Counted from the stretch's first letter, positions 45,675 through 55,960 are shown. The stretch is DNA of 57,147 nt from Rhizobiaceae bacterium (GCA_027483885.1 JAIXTO010000078.1:1-57147); one strand, 5' to 3'. Numbers and translations are program-made. Notes: generated from the sequence alone by a model not told the origin.

Positions 45675-46457
45675 ATGAACACCCAGGCGACGCCATCTCC
45701 GCAGTTTTACCTGACGGCTCCGGCTGCATGCCCTTACCTTGCAGGCGAAATGGAGCGGAAGGTTTTTACCCATCTGGTCGGCCAGCGGGCCGCCGAGATG
45801 AACGACCTGCTGACGCAAGGCGGTTTTCGTCGCTCGCAGAACATTGCCTATCGTCCCGCCTGTGAGGGCTGCCGCGCCTGTGTTTCGGTCCGGATCCTGG
45901 CCGGTGAGTTCGAGCCCGGCCGCACGATGCGCAAGCTGATTGCCACCAACAGCGACCTTGTCGCCACCATGATGCCACCGCAGCCCTCCACCGAGCAATT
46001 CTCGCTGTTTCGCCGCTATCTCGACGACCGTCACCAGCGTGGCGGCATGTCGGACATGTCGGCGCTCGATTATGCCATCATGGTGGAAGATACCCACGTC
46101 AACACGCGGCTGATCGAATACCGCATTCGTGCGCCGGGCGCCGGCATCGGCGACAAGCCGAAAGGCGAACTGGTGGGCGTGGCACTGACCGACATGATGA
46201 CCGACGGCCTGTCGATGGTTTATTCCTTCTTCAACACCAAGCTGGAGAAGCGCTCGCTCGGCACCTACATGATCCTCGACCACATCAAGCGCACCCAGAC
46301 GCTTGGCCTGCCGCATGTCTATCTCGGTTATTGGGTCAAGGGTTCGTCCAAGATGAACTACAAGACCCGCTACCAGCCGCAGGAACATCTGACGCCGCGC
46401 GGCTGGGAACGATATCGGCCGGAAGAAGATCAGATGGAAAACCCCTTCCTGCGCTGA
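45675..46457 (+). CDS. bpt: Aspartate/glutamate leucyltransferase (Bpt, Ate family)
   Basis: Bpt adds leucine from Leu-tRNA to N-terminal Asp or Glu, marking proteins for ClpAP by the N-end rule. The 260-aa protein starts [22 protein letters not shown] and has Cys19, Cys63, Cys66 and Cys69 (CEGCRAC), followed by [21 protein letters not shown] and the [20 protein letters not shown] block. The ATG at 45675 is taken because the upstream residues do not fit the family. It ends 53 bases before the toxin-antitoxin pair. Confidence 0.93.
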   Translation: MNTQATPSPQFYLTAPAACPYLAGEMERKVFTHLVGQRAAEMNDLLTQGGFRRSQNIAYRPACEGCRACVSVRILAGEFEPGRTMRKLIATNSDLVATMMPPQPSTEQFSLFRRYLDDRHQRGGMSDMSALDYAIMVEDTHVNTRLIEYRIRAPGAGIGDKPKGELVGVALTDMMTDGLSMVYSFFNTKLEKRSLGTYMILDHIKRTQTLGLPHVYLGYWVKGSSKMNYKTRYQPQEHLTPRGWERYRPEEDQMENPFLR

Positions 46458-46500
46458 TTGCGGACAAAGGGGTCGCATGTTATAATCACGTTATAACATG
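46458..46500 (+). promoter_or_regulatory. Promoter with overlapping palindromic operator of the toxin-antitoxin pair
   Basis: TTGCGG (46458-46463), 17 bases and TATAAT (46481-46486) form an excellent promoter. The arms CATGTTATAA (46476-46485) and TTATAACATG (46491-46500) make a perfect 10-bp inverted repeat with a 5-base centre that covers the -10 box and the start. Autorepression by the AbrB-type antitoxin is the obvious reading. Confidence 0.75.
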
Positions 46501-46509
46501 GAGGTTGCG

Positions 46510-46731
46510 ATGAACATCATCGTGCGCAAGATCGGCAATTCCGAAGGCATCATCATCCCGAAGGAAGTTCTGGACCGCGTTGGCGTGCGCGCCGGCGACA
46601 GTCTGGAACTGCGCGAGGAAGATGGACGGATCACGCTTCATCCCCTGGAAGACGATTTCCAGCGCCAGCTCGCGCATGCCGAAAGCTTCATGGACAAGTA
46701 CAAGGTCGCCCTGAAAAAGCTTGCCGAATGA
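46510..46731 (+). CDS. AbrB/MazE-type antitoxin
   Basis: The 73-aa protein has an N-terminal swapped-hairpin DNA-binding domain (MNIIVRKIGNSEGIIIPKEV, LDRVGVRAGDSLELREED) and a short C-terminal helix (FMDKYKVALKKLAE) that should bind the toxin. GGAGG precedes the ATG at 46510 by five bases; an ATG at 46498 lies inside the palindrome. It overlaps the Doc gene by four bases (ATGA). It pairs an AbrB-type, not Phd-type, antitoxin with Doc. Confidence 0.9.
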   Translation: MNIIVRKIGNSEGIIIPKEVLDRVGVRAGDSLELREEDGRITLHPLEDDFQRQLAHAESFMDKYKVALKKLAE

Positions 46732-47120
46732 GTGATTTCATTTTTCTGTCGATGCCGCTCATCATCCGGCTTCAGGAGCGGCAGATAGAGCGGTTTGGCG
46801 GAGCCAGTGGCCTCCGGGATGCAGGCGCGCTTGAGTCCGCGCTCGCGAGACCGGTCAACCGCCAGGCCTATGGCTGCGATGACATTGCAGAGCTTGCGGC
46901 CACTTATCTTTACGGGCTGGCCAAAAACCATGCTTTTATCGATGGCAACAAACGGATTGCCATCGTGACGGCTGGCATCTTCCTCATGGAAAACGGCTTC
47001 ATGATCGAAACGACGGATGCCGCGCTCTATTCCTTCGTCCTTGCCGTCGCAGCCGGCGAGATCGATGAGGATGGCGCCACGCGCTTTCTGCGCGATCATA
47101 TCGTACCGCTCGGCGCCTGA
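46728..47120 (+). CDS. Doc/Fic family toxin (death-on-curing)
   Basis: The 130-aa toxin has the Doc motif HAFIDGNKR at 66-74, a form of the Fic loop H-x-F-x-(D/N)-G-N-K-R. Doc phosphorylates EF-Tu and stops translation; the substrate of this homologue is assumed. It begins MSDFIFLSMPLIIRLQERQIERFGG, a common chromosomal Doc opening. The start overlaps the antitoxin stop by four bases. It converges on parC, separated by about 20 bases. Confidence 0.9.
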   Translation: MSDFIFLSMPLIIRLQERQIERFGGASGLRDAGALESALARPVNRQAYGCDDIAELAATYLYGLAKNHAFIDGNKRIAIVTAGIFLMENGFMIETTDAALYSFVLAVAAGEIDEDGATRFLRDHIVPLGA

Positions 47121-47141
47121 CGGGGCCGAGCGGGCAAGACC

Positions 47142-49403
47142 TCAGCCGCTGAACTTGCCGCTGCGGGGAAAGCCTTTTGGCACGGCGCGGCCGACGGTGG
47201 CGCGGTCGCCCAGCCATTCGAGCAGTTCGTCCTTGTTGCGCGTAAACACCCGGCCGGCCGTGTCTTCCCAGGTGAGACCGTCGGAGAGCGCAAAACACTT
47301 CACGTCGGAAATGCCGCCATCCTTGTAGCGTTGCAGGCGCACGCCCTTGCCGCGCGTCATTTCCGGTAGCTGCGACAGCGGGAAGACGAGAAGCTTGCGG
47401 TTTTCGCCGACCACGGCCACATGATCGCCGGCGACGGGGATCACGAGCTTTGCCTCGTCGGGCATCGCCACATTCATCACCTGCTTGCCCTTGCGGGTAT
47501 TGGCGACCAGTTCGGTTTCCGCCACCACGAAACCGTTGCCGGCAGTGGAGGACAGGATCAGCTTGCGCTGCGGATCATGCACGAAGGCGGTCAGCACATC
47601 CTGATCGTTTTCCATGTCGACCATGATGCGGATCGGTTCGCCATGGCCGCGCCCGCCGGGCAGCTTGTCGGCACCCAGCGTATAGGCCTTGCCGCCGGTG
47701 GTGAGCAACAGAAGCTTGTCGGTGGTCTGCGCCGGGAAAGCCAGCCGCATCGCATCGCCTTCCTTGAAGGTGAGCGTCGAGGTGTCGGCGATATGACCTT
47801 TCAGCGCGCGGATCCAGCCCTTCTGCGAGATGACGATGGTGACCGGTTCCTTTTCGATCATCGATTGCTGGATGGCATCGAGATCGGCTTCCGGGGCATC
47901 GGCAAATTGCGTCAGGCGCGCAAACGGCTTGCCACGGCCCTTGGCGAACTTCTTGCGCACGTCCTGAATCTCGTGTTCGACCACCTTCCACTGCTTCTCG
48001 TCGGAAGCGAGCAGCGATTCGATGTCGGCCTTCTCCGCCGTCAGCTCGTCGAATTCCTTGCGGATCTCGAACTCTTCCAGCTTGCGCAGGTTGCGCAGGC
48101 GCATGTTGAGGATGGATTCGGCCTGCACGTCGGTGAGCTGCCATTTGGCAATCATCACCTGCTTGGGCTCATCCTCCTCGCGGATGATGCGGATCACCTC
48201 ATCGAGGTTGAGATAGGCAATCAGCAAGCCGCCGAGAATTTCCAGACGCCGGTCGATGGCGGCCAGACGGAAACGCGAACGGCGGATCAAAACGTCCTTG
48301 CGGTGCGCCAGCCATTCCAGCAGCACCTCGTTCAACGCCATTACCTTTGGCACGCGCCCCATGGAGAGCACGTTCATGTTGAGCGGGATGCGGTTTTCCA
48401 GTTCCGTGAGGCGAAACAGCGATTCCATCAGAAGCGTCGCGTCCACCGTGCGGCTCTTCGGCACCAGCACGACACGGATGTCTTCCGCCGATTCGTCGCG
48501 CACGTCTTCGAGAAGCGGCAGCTTGCGGGCAATCAGCAGTTCGGCGATCTTTTCGATCAGCCGCGACTTCTGCACCTGATAGGGAATTTCGGTGATGACG
48601 ATCTGGTAACCGCCGCGCCCGAGATCCTCCATCTCCCACTTGGCACGCACGCGAAACCCGCCGCGGCCGGTGCGATAGGCCTCGATGATCGATTCGCGGT
48701 TGTCGATGATGATGCCACCGGTCGGCAGGTCGGGGCCGGGAATGAAGTCCACGAGCTTTTCGATCGTCGCATCCGGATGGCGGATGAGATGAAGGGCTGC
48801 GTCGCACAGTTCATGGGCATTGTGCGGGGGTATGGAGGTGGCCATGCCGACTGCAATGCCCGATGCGCCGTTGGCGAGCAGGTTCGGAAACGCCCCCGGC
48901 AGAACCGTCGGTTCCTCGTCTTCCTCGTTATAGGTGGCGCGAAAATCCACAGCATCCTGATCGACGCCTTCCAGAAGAAGGGCCGCAACTTCCGTCATGC
49001 GGGCTTCGGTGTATCGATAGGCGGCCGCGCTGTCGCCGTCGATATTGCCAAAGTTCCCCTGCCCGTCGACGATCGGATAACGCTGCGAAAAATCCTGCGC
49101 GAGACGCACCAGCGCATCATAGACCGACTGGTCGCCATGTGGGTGGAACTTACCGATGACGTCACCGACGATACGAGCGCACTTCTTGAACGCCGAGTTG
49201 GGGCGGATGCCCATCTCGCTCATGGCGTGGATGATGCGCCGATGCACGGGCTTCAATCCGTCGCGCACATCCGGCAACGCACGGTGCATGATGGTCGACA
49301 GCGCATAGGCGAGATAACGCTCTTCGAGCGCCGCCTTCAGGTCAATCGGCAGTATATTGTCGCCGCCATCGTCACCGGGCGGAGGTGTCAGATTTTTTCC
49401 CAT
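47142..49403 (-). CDS. parC: DNA topoisomerase IV subunit A
   Basis: ParC with ParE decatenates daughter chromosomes. The 753-aa protein has the catalytic Tyr131 ([10 protein letters not shown]) and the quinolone region [19 protein letters not shown]. The position matching GyrA Ser83 (ParC Ser80) is Gln92, and the one matching ParC Glu84 is Asp96. C-terminal beta-pinwheel blades from about residue 500 identify ParC rather than GyrA: the GyrA box is absent and length is shorter. It converges on the Doc gene and is divergent from a secreted protein gene. Confidence 0.95.
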   Translation of the reverse strand: MGKNLTPPPGDDGGDNILPIDLKAALEERYLAYALSTIMHRALPDVRDGLKPVHRRIIHAMSEMGIRPNSAFKKCARIVGDVIGKFHPHGDQSVYDALVRLAQDFSQRYPIVDGQGNFGNIDGDSAAAYRYTEARMTEVAALLLEGVDQDAVDFRATYNEEDEEPTVLPGAFPNLLANGASGIAVGMATSIPPHNAHELCDAALHLIRHPDATIEKLVDFIPGPDLPTGGIIIDNRESIIEAYRTGRGGFRVRAKWEMEDLGRGGYQIVITEIPYQVQKSRLIEKIAELLIARKLPLLEDVRDESAEDIRVVLVPKSRTVDATLLMESLFRLTELENRIPLNMNVLSMGRVPKVMALNEVLLEWLAHRKDVLIRRSRFRLAAIDRRLEILGGLLIAYLNLDEVIRIIREEDEPKQVMIAKWQLTDVQAESILNMRLRNLRKLEEFEIRKEFDELTAEKADIESLLASDEKQWKVVEHEIQDVRKKFAKGRGKPFARLTQFADAPEADLDAIQQSMIEKEPVTIVISQKGWIRALKGHIADTSTLTFKEGDAMRLAFPAQTTDKLLLLTTGGKAYTLGADKLPGGRGHGEPIRIMVDMENDQDVLTAFVHDPQRKLILSSTAGNGFVVAETELVANTRKGKQVMNVAMPDEAKLVIPVAGDHVAVVGENRKLLVFPLSQLPEMTRGKGVRLQRYKDGGISDVKCFALSDGLTWEDTAGRVFTRNKDELLEWLGDRATVGRAVPKGFPRSGKFSG

Positions 49404-49594
49404 GGCTCTTGACTACCGGAAAGCCTGATTCCCGGCAAGAAATCCGGGCAAAGCGCCTGTGGATGAAGGCCCCTTATAGGTGTCCGGCTGACGATTTTCG
49501 TCTTTGAAAAGCCGTGGACGTTAACCACCCTATGCATATAAGAACTTTTGCGAATGAACAGCGGCTGCACGGCAGGCCGTAAGGAGGACACCTG

Positions 49595-50785
49595 ATGACA
49601 TTGAACAACTCCACCCGCATGCTGCTTGCCAGCGCCGTGATGGCAATTGCGACCACGCCGGCCTTTGCCCTTGATGGCAATGACCTGCTGCGCAAGCTTT
49701 CGGCGGCCGCCAATCTGCAGCCGGGCAATCTGGAGGTGGCAGGCATCGATGTCACGGGCTCCACCGTGACGCTGAAGGGCCTTTCGATCGGGGACGGCGA
49801 CCCCGCCAAGCGGGTCACCGTGGGTGACGTCGCACTTCAGGGCGTCGTCGAAGAAACGGACGGCAGCTACACGATCGAAAAGGCCGTTTTTCCCGATATC
49901 AACCTGACGGAAGACAAGACCGTCATCACCGCGTCGGACATGTATCTCTCGGGCATCGTCGTTCCGGCCGAAGCCGGCGGCACCTCGCTCGATTCGATGT
50001 TCTTCTACGAAAAAGCCCATGCCGGACCGATGAAGATTGCCGTCGAGGGCCGCGACGTTGCCTCCATCAACGAAGTCCTTGCGACCATGGAGCGCACCGA
50101 AGACAATTCGGGGCTTAGCTTCGACGCCAAGGTCGACGGCTTCTCAGCGGATCTGTCGATCGTGGATGATCCGAAATCGCGCGAGGCCATCGACAGCCTC
50201 GGCATCCAGACCCTCAAGGGCACGATGACCATGAAGGGCAGCTGGGAAGCAGAACCCGGCACGGTCGACCTTGAGGAATACGCCATCGATCTCGACAAGG
50301 TCGGCCGCCTGAACCTGGCAGCCAGCCTGTCGGGCTACACGCCGGCCTTCATCAAGTCGATGCAGGAAACCACGCGCGCAATGGAGGCCAGCACCAACAA
50401 GGAGGCCGCCCAGCAGGCGCAGATGCTGGCGCTTTTCGGCCTTCTGCAGCAGCTGAACTTCAACAGCGCCGAATTGAGCTTCACCGATGCCGGCATTACC
50501 AAGCGCGGCCTGTCCTATGCCGGCAAGCAGCAGGGCGTCAACGGTGACCAGATGGCCATGATGCTGAAGGGCATGGTGCCGCTGGTGGTGGCGCAATGGA
50601 ACATTCCCACGCTGCAGAACAGCCTGTCTTCGGCGCTGAACAGCTTCCTCGACAATCCGAAGAGCTTCACCGTGACGGCTGCACCACCGGCACCGGTGCC
50701 GCTTCCGATGATCCTTGGCGCGGCGCAGGCGGCTCCGAACACGCTGCCGGACGTTCTGGGCGTGACCGTCTCCGCCAACCAGTAA
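49595..50785 (+). CDS. Secreted conserved hypothetical protein (396 aa)
   Basis: The protein begins with a Sec signal peptide (cut after about residue 25, TPAFA), and the mature part is rich in Gly, Thr, Asp and Ala with repeated beta-rich blocks such as NLEVAGIDVTGSTVTLKGLS and KGTMTMKGSW. No domain is recognised; it may be a periplasmic lipid- or polymer-binding protein (AsmA-like barrel segments are conceivable). AAGGAGG precedes the ATG. A hairpin at 50798-50826 follows. It is divergent from parC. Confidence 0.8.
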   Translation: MTLNNSTRMLLASAVMAIATTPAFALDGNDLLRKLSAAANLQPGNLEVAGIDVTGSTVTLKGLSIGDGDPAKRVTVGDVALQGVVEETDGSYTIEKAVFPDINLTEDKTVITASDMYLSGIVVPAEAGGTSLDSMFFYEKAHAGPMKIAVEGRDVASINEVLATMERTEDNSGLSFDAKVDGFSADLSIVDDPKSREAIDSLGIQTLKGTMTMKGSWEAEPGTVDLEEYAIDLDKVGRLNLAASLSGYTPAFIKSMQETTRAMEASTNKEAAQQAQMLALFGLLQQLNFNSAELSFTDAGITKRGLSYAGKQQGVNGDQMAMMLKGMVPLVVAQWNIPTLQNSLSSALNSFLDNPKSFTVTAAPPAPVPLPMILGAAQAAPNTLPDVLGVTVSANQ

Positions 50786-50797
50786 GGCCTGAAGGCT

Positions 50798-50826
50798 TCC
50801 AGCGCCGCAGGAAACGCGGCGCTGGA
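50798..50826 (+). terminator. Hairpin after the secreted protein gene
   Basis: TCCAGCGCCGC (50798-50808) and GCGGCGCTGGA (50816-50826) form a perfect 11-bp stem with a seven-base loop. No long T-run follows. It is between convergent genes and may serve both strands. Confidence 0.55.
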
Positions 50827-50875
50827 GACCTGTTTCAGGTTGGGTGAAAACCACGAAGGCCGATACGGACGGCCT

Positions 50876-52945
50876 TCAGCAGACAGTTTCTGGCAGGCGC
50901 TGCGGCACGGCCTGCTCTTCAAGCAGCATGGCCTCCAGTCCGGCTGCCGGCAGCGGCCGGCTGTAGAGATAACCCTGCAATTCGTGACAGCCATTGGCAT
51001 GGGCCCAATCAGCGGCACATTGCGTTTCGATGCCCTCGGCCACGATCGTGACCTGCATGAACTTGCACATGGCAATGACGAGCCGGACAATTTCCTCATT
51101 GCGCGGCAGGCCGCTCACCAGGCTGCGGTCGATCTTGATACAGTCCACGGCCATTTCGTTGAGGCGGGCGAGATTGGAATAACCGGTGCCGAAATCATCG
51201 ATGGCAATGCGGATGCCGAGCGCGCGCACCTGCTCCAGATTGTCATGCACTGTCGGATTGCTTTCGAGCAGCAGCGTTTCCGTCAGTTCCAGTTCCAGCA
51301 TGGCCGGATCGCAGTCGTAAAAGGAAAGCAGGCGCCGCACCATGCCGGCAAAATCCACTTCGCACAGCTGGCGGATCGAGACGTTGACGGAAACGGCGAT
51401 ATCGAACCCCTTGGCCGCCCATTCACTTTGCTGGCGGATCGCCTGTTCGAGCATGCACGCGCCGATCTGGTTGATCAGCCCCGCCTTTTCGGCCAGCGGA
51501 ATGAAAACCGCCGGCGACACCATGCCGCGTTCGGGATGCACCCAGCGCGCCAGCGCTTCCGCAGACACGATGCGACGCTTGGCCGGTGAAACGCGCGGCT
51601 GGTAATGGGCTTCGATCTGTCCGCGGCGCAAAGCCTCGCGCAGATCCGCCAGCATTTCCACCTCGTCCTCGCGCCGGTTGCGCATGCCGTCGTCATAGAT
51701 GCGGTACTGGTTGCGCCCGTCAGCCTTTGCCTCGTACATGGCCAGATCCGCCCGCTGCATGAGGATCTGCACATCTGTGCCGTGTTCGGGAAAGCGAGCG
51801 ATGCCGACACTTGGCGTGACCGTCAGCTTGCGACGCTCGGCCTGCACAGGCACGGCAAGCCGCTGCAGCATGCGCACGGCCAGCGCCTCGATGCGGCCTT
51901 CGTCGCCTTTTTCCTCGGTGGCCAGGAACAGGAACTCGTCGCCACCGAGACGGATGACCGCATCGTCCTTGCCGCGCAGTTCGAACAGCCGGCGCGCGAC
52001 GTCCATCAGCACCGCATCCCCCTGGAGATGGCCAAGCGTATCGTTGATGACCTTGAACTGGTCGAGATCGATGAAAAGCACACCGATGCGCGCGCCGGTG
52101 CGTTCCGACTGGCGCAGAAGGCGCTCGAATAGCGCGGGCATGGCAAGGCGGTTCGGCAGGCCGGTCAGAGGATCGTGATTGGCGCGCATATGCGCCAGCG
52201 CCTCCGCCTCCTTCAGCCCGCTGACATCGGTTTCGCTCACCAGAACGGATGGCCGCCCCGATGCCGGATCATGGCAGGAGCGGGCAGTCAGTTCATGCCA
52301 GCGAACACCCTTCGACGTGTAAACCTCGGCAATCAGGCTGATTTCGCCCGTCGCACGAATGGCCTCCATCAGCCGGCGGAAATCGTCCTTCGCCACGAAG
52401 CGCGAGGCCAGGTGGTCATTGCCTTCAAAGCTCGCCCGCGCGGATGGATTGCAATAGAGCGTGCACCCCTCGAGATCATGCAGCGAAATCATCAGCTGCG
52501 TGTGCAAAAGTGCATCGGCGCTGCGGATCGCTTCCGGCTGCTGGCCGGTTTCGTCGCTCCCCTCGCACAGCATCGCCATGCGGCCATCACTCAGCCGGAT
52601 GCCACTGAAACGCACCCGCAACGGACGTGGCACGCCCCGCGGATAGAGCGTCCACATCTCGGTAAATGTCGCGTCGCGCTCGATGAAATCCGTCTGGTAC
52701 TGTTTCAGGCGCCGCGCGACGGCGGGCGACATGTCGGGCTTCATCGGGCGGGCACGCAGTTCCTCCAGCGTATCGGCCGCCCATATGTCGAGCGCGGATG
52801 CATTGGCCCAGACGACCGAGGCGGCGTCGATGTCGAAAATCCAGACAGCCGTACTGAGCCGTTCGAGCATCCACCGGCTGCTCTCGAGCGCGTCACAGGC
52901 AGGCGTGACGTGAACGTCCAGCGGCTGGTGCTGAGTGTTGGTCAT
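50876..52945 (-). CDS. PAS-GGDEF-EAL c-di-GMP turnover protein
   Basis: The 689-aa soluble protein has PAS-like sensing regions (about 25-135 and 145-245), a GGDEF domain (DPLTGLPNR at 258, GGDEF at 334-338) and an EAL domain (EAL 463-465, DDFGTGYS 583-590, KID 604-606, EGIET 637-641, QGY 657-659). Both active sites are intact, so it could make and degrade c-di-GMP. An RxxD (324-327) is shifted by one residue from the normal I-site. Its start overlaps the GST stop by four bases. Confidence 0.93.
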   Translation of the reverse strand: MTNTQHQPLDVHVTPACDALESSRWMLERLSTAVWIFDIDAASVVWANASALDIWAADTLEELRARPMKPDMSPAVARRLKQYQTDFIERDATFTEMWTLYPRGVPRPLRVRFSGIRLSDGRMAMLCEGSDETGQQPEAIRSADALLHTQLMISLHDLEGCTLYCNPSARASFEGNDHLASRFVAKDDFRRLMEAIRATGEISLIAEVYTSKGVRWHELTARSCHDPASGRPSVLVSETDVSGLKEAEALAHMRANHDPLTGLPNRLAMPALFERLLRQSERTGARIGVLFIDLDQFKVINDTLGHLQGDAVLMDVARRLFELRGKDDAVIRLGGDEFLFLATEEKGDEGRIEALAVRMLQRLAVPVQAERRKLTVTPSVGIARFPEHGTDVQILMQRADLAMYEAKADGRNQYRIYDDGMRNRREDEVEMLADLREALRRGQIEAHYQPRVSPAKRRIVSAEALARWVHPERGMVSPAVFIPLAEKAGLINQIGACMLEQAIRQQSEWAAKGFDIAVSVNVSIRQLCEVDFAGMVRRLLSFYDCDPAMLELELTETLLLESNPTVHDNLEQVRALGIRIAIDDFGTGYSNLARLNEMAVDCIKIDRSLVSGLPRNEEIVRLVIAMCKFMQVTIVAEGIETQCAADWAHANGCHELQGYLYSRPLPAAGLEAMLLEEQAVPQRLPETVC

Positions 52946-53592
52946 GCAGCATGCTCGTCTGCCAGAAAAGGCCGCGCCCTGTCACACAGCGCCGACAGAG
53001 GTACGAAGCCCGGCGTCTGGCGCACCCGCTCGATCCAGGCCGCGACGTTCGGGAAAGAGTGCATGTCGATGCCGGCCTCGTCGGACACATGCACATAACC
53101 GAAAAGCGCGATGTCGGTGATGCCGTAACGGTCGCCCAGCATGAAAGCGCGATTGCTCAGATGCGCATCCAGCACGGCAAGACCGGCGCTGGCCTTGTCG
53201 CGCCAGGCGATGATGTCTGCCTCGCGCCCGACACCCAGATGCGGCGCAATGCGGCCGAGGAAACGGGCGGGGGAGATGAACGGCTCAAGCCTGGACTGTT
53301 CGAAGAACATCCATTGCAGGCTCTGCGCCCGCAAAAGCGCTGTCTGCGGCATCAACTCGGAGCCATCCGCCAGCAGCCACAGCATGGCATTGGACTCACC
53401 GACGCCAACACCGGCCTCTGTGACAAGGTAGGGAACCGCACCGGCGGGATTGATGGCGCGATAGGCATCGCTGCGTGTTTCACCGCGGAGAACATCAACC
53501 TCAAGTACATCAAACCCGATGCCAAGCTGACACATAGTTACAAACGGCTTGAAACAGTTGCCGGAACCTTTTGTTGCGTAAAGCCTGTACAT
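52942..53592 (-). CDS. Glutathione S-transferase family protein
   Basis: The 216-aa protein has a thioredoxin-like N-terminal domain (MYRLYATKGSGNCFKPFVTM, NPAGAVPYLVT, GESNAMLWLLA) and an all-helical C-terminal domain (SNRAFMLGDRYGITDIALFGY). The Ser/Cys in GSGNC near residue 11-13 is the candidate catalytic residue. GGGAGG precedes the ATG at 53592. It overlaps the c-di-GMP gene by four bases, so the two are translated together; a redox or detoxification link is inferred. Confidence 0.9.
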   Translation of the reverse strand: MYRLYATKGSGNCFKPFVTMCQLGIGFDVLEVDVLRGETRSDAYRAINPAGAVPYLVTEAGVGVGESNAMLWLLADGSELMPQTALLRAQSLQWMFFEQSRLEPFISPARFLGRIAPHLGVGREADIIAWRDKASAGLAVLDAHLSNRAFMLGDRYGITDIALFGYVHVSDEAGIDMHSFPNVAAWIERVRQTPGFVPLSALCDRARPFLADEHAA

Positions 53593-53752
53593 TCCCAACC
53601 TCCCGCGGAATGGTTTTTCAGACTATACACGGAGCCAATTGAACATTCATTGTTAAATATCGTCGATCACATCTAAGCGTTTTGAGGGATTATTAAGGCT
53701 TTCAAGACCGATAGAAGACCAATATACGGCATTACATCATCCAACAAAAATA

Positions 53753-53775
53753 CCACGGAGACCAAGCCGCCGTGG
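53753..53775 (-). terminator. Hairpin terminator of the SulP gene
   Basis: CCACGG (53753-53758) pairs with CCGTGG (53770-53775); on the minus strand the stem is followed by TATTTTTG, and it begins about 35 bases beyond the SulP stop. The stem is only six pairs. Confidence 0.55.
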
Positions 53776-53810
53776 GATCTTTCTCGGAGCCCTATCAAGC
53801 ACCCGACGGT

Positions 53811-55295
53811 TCAGTGACTGGCGACGCTCATCACCGCATGGTCCTTGTCGTACAGGGCGTAGCGGTCGATCATGCCGGCGCTTGCATCGTTGAGGCCGAT
53901 GACATCGACGGCAACGCCATGGCGGCGGAATTTCAACACCACCTGATCAAGCGCGCCGACGGCGGAAATGTCCCACAGATGCGCATCCGACACATCGAGC
54001 GTCACCCGCTTCAGCGGTTCTGCAAAATCGAACGAGGCGACCAACCCTTCCGTCGAGGCAAAGAAGATCTGGCCATCGATGCGATAGGTGCGGTGCGTGG
54101 CGTCTTCACTCAGCGTCGAGCGCACATGAAAGAGCTTTGCCACCTTGCCGGCAAAAAAGATGCCGGAGAGGAGAACGCCGACGAGAACCCCGAGCGACAG
54201 GTCATGCGTGGCAACCACGGTGACGACAGTTGCCAGCATGACGATGGAGGAGGACAACGGGTTGCGCCTGAGATCCGGGATCGACCGCCAGGAAAACGTG
54301 CCGATCGACACCATGATCATAATCGCCACGAGCGCTGCCATCGGGATGATTTTGACGATGTCATCCAGCACCAGGATGAGGAAAAGCAGGAAGGCGCCGG
54401 CCACGAAGGTGGAGAGACGGCCACGGCCGCCCGACGTGACGTTGATGACCGACTGGCCAATCATGGCGCAGCCGCCCATGCCGCCAATGAGGCCGGCTGC
54501 AATGTTGGAAGCCCCCTGCCCGACGCATTCCTGGCTTTTGCTGCTGGTCGTGTCCGTCATGTCATCGACAATGCGGGCTGTCAGCAGCGATTCGAGCAGG
54601 CCGACGGCGGCAAGCGCTGCCGAATAGGGGAAGATGATCTGCAACGTTTCCCAGGTGAACGGCAGGTCCGGCAGCGAAAAGATCGGCAGGCTGGAGGGTA
54701 GTTCGCCGAGATCGCCGACAGTGCGCAGATCAAGCCCAGAATACACCGACACCAGCGTCAGTGCGACGATGGCGACAAGCGGCGACGGGATGACTTTCGT
54801 GACGTAGGGGAAGAGGTAGATGATCGCCAAACCGGCTGCGATCATCACATAGGTTGCGACCGGCACCCCGATGAGTTCCGGCAACTGCGCCATGAAGATG
54901 AGGATGGCAAGCGCATTAACGAAGCCGGTCATCACCGATTTCGACACGAAGCGCATGACGCGCCCGAGCCTGGCCAAGCCGGCGAGGATCTGCAACAGGC
55001 CCATCAGCAGCGTTGCGGCAAACAGATATTGCAGGCCGTGTTCCTTGACCAGCGTCACCATCAGGAGGGCGGTGGCAGCCGTTGCCGCAGAGATCATGCC
55101 GGGCCGCCCGCCAACGAAGGCGGAAACGCAGGCGATGGCGAAAGAGGCAAATAGCCCGACCTTCGGATCGACGCCGGCAATCACCGAAAAGCCGATGGCT
55201 TCAGGGATCAGCGCCATGGCAACGACAATGCCGGAGAGAATATCTCCGCGAATATTGGAAAACCATTCGCGGCGGTAGGTGGAGAAAGACATCAT
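53811..55295 (-). CDS. SulP family anion transporter
   Basis: The 494-aa inner-membrane protein is a SulP/SLC26-type transporter with a C-terminal STAS domain ([41 protein letters not shown]). The core has [29 protein letters not shown] and [15 protein letters not shown]. It moves sulfate, bicarbonate or organic anions; carbonic anhydrase at 9516 would suit bicarbonate but is not linked. Start ATG at 55295 (or 55292), with no strong ribosome site; a longer in-frame product to 55460 is doubtful. Confidence 0.92.
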   Translation of the reverse strand: MMSFSTYRREWFSNIRGDILSGIVVAMALIPEAIGFSVIAGVDPKVGLFASFAIACVSAFVGGRPGMISAATAATALLMVTLVKEHGLQYLFAATLLMGLLQILAGLARLGRVMRFVSKSVMTGFVNALAILIFMAQLPELIGVPVATYVMIAAGLAIIYLFPYVTKVIPSPLVAIVALTLVSVYSGLDLRTVGDLGELPSSLPIFSLPDLPFTWETLQIIFPYSAALAAVGLLESLLTARIVDDMTDTTSSKSQECVGQGASNIAAGLIGGMGGCAMIGQSVINVTSGGRGRLSTFVAGAFLLFLILVLDDIVKIIPMAALVAIMIMVSIGTFSWRSIPDLRRNPLSSSIVMLATVVTVVATHDLSLGVLVGVLLSGIFFAGKVAKLFHVRSTLSEDATHRTYRIDGQIFFASTEGLVASFDFAEPLKRVTLDVSDAHLWDISAVGALDQVVLKFRRHGVAVDVIGLNDASAGMIDRYALYDKDHAVMSVASH

Positions 55296-55571
55296 GATTT
55301 TGAGATTTTTCGCAAACTGAACGCATCGGCCGGGAATGAACCAGGTCTGAAAAAGGCCAATGCTTTGCGTTGTCCGGCGGATCGGCGGCCGGAAGAGCCA
55401 CCCGGGGATCGCACCCGGGTCCTTGTGATAGGCCAGTTCATAGCCGCAGAATTGACGCAAGGCAATATAAGCAGTGCAAAACGTCAGTCGCCACCGTCAG
55501 GGCTTCAGTGACACGAAAAAAGGGGCAGCATAGGCCGCCCCTTCCATTCATCCTGTCAGTCCAGACAAAAA

Positions 55572-55904
55572 TCAGTCGAGAACCTGGATCACTTCGCGGG
55601 TCTGCGGATCGACCACGACGCGGCGCTTGTTGACGACCGTGTAGGCATAATCGCCATAACCGTCCACGACATGCACTTCGACATCCTGCGGCAGCACGCG
55701 GCCGACCAGCACGTCACCTTCATAAGGAACGGACTGCATGTCCTGCTCCATGACATAGGTGCGCACTTCACGCGGCATTTCGCGCACGATGACGGCGCCC
55801 GGCGGCGGCGGGGCGGGCTGTTCGGTGACGATGACGGTCGACTGCGCAAAGGCAGCGGTCGAAACAAGAATGGCCGCAGATGCGGCCATGAGGGTCTTCA
55901 GCAT
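55572..55904 (-). CDS. DUF1236-like periplasmic protein
   Basis: The 110-aa protein has a Sec signal peptide (MLKTLMAASAAILVSTAAFA), a proline-rich segment PAPPPPGA and a C-terminal part of the DUF1236 type (VRTYVMEQ, GDVLVGRVLPQDVEVHVV, VNKRRVVVDPQTREVIQVLD). It should be a small periplasmic protein of unknown role. GAGGAG lies seven bases before the ATG at 55904. It is between the SulP gene and aspS. Confidence 0.8.
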   Translation of the reverse strand: MLKTLMAASAAILVSTAAFAQSTVIVTEQPAPPPPGAVIVREMPREVRTYVMEQDMQSVPYEGDVLVGRVLPQDVEVHVVDGYGDYAYTVVNKRRVVVDPQTREVIQVLD

Positions 55905-55960
55905 AAGGATCTCCTCGGGGCGTGATTGCTGGGCAGACAATGCCCGGCCCCCAAGAAGGT

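Noticed and set aside
47421..49412. Long open frame of about 660 codons on the strand opposite parC
   Set aside because: It lies in the GC-rich shadow of parC, has no family resemblance and shows third-codon bias belonging to parC; the same is true of long frames opposite hppA (31166-33133) and ribD-glyA (37248-39104).
55390..55430. tRNA-like T-arm (CCCGGGGATCGCACCCGGG region)
   Set aside because: A T-arm-like fold exists near 55400, but no acceptor, D-arm or anticodon arm can be built around it; it is only a hairpin.
55296..55460. Longer SulP protein starting at 55460
   Set aside because: The extra 55 residues are rich in Pro and Arg without family similarity and overlap the hairpin; the start at 55295 gives the normal SulP N-terminus.
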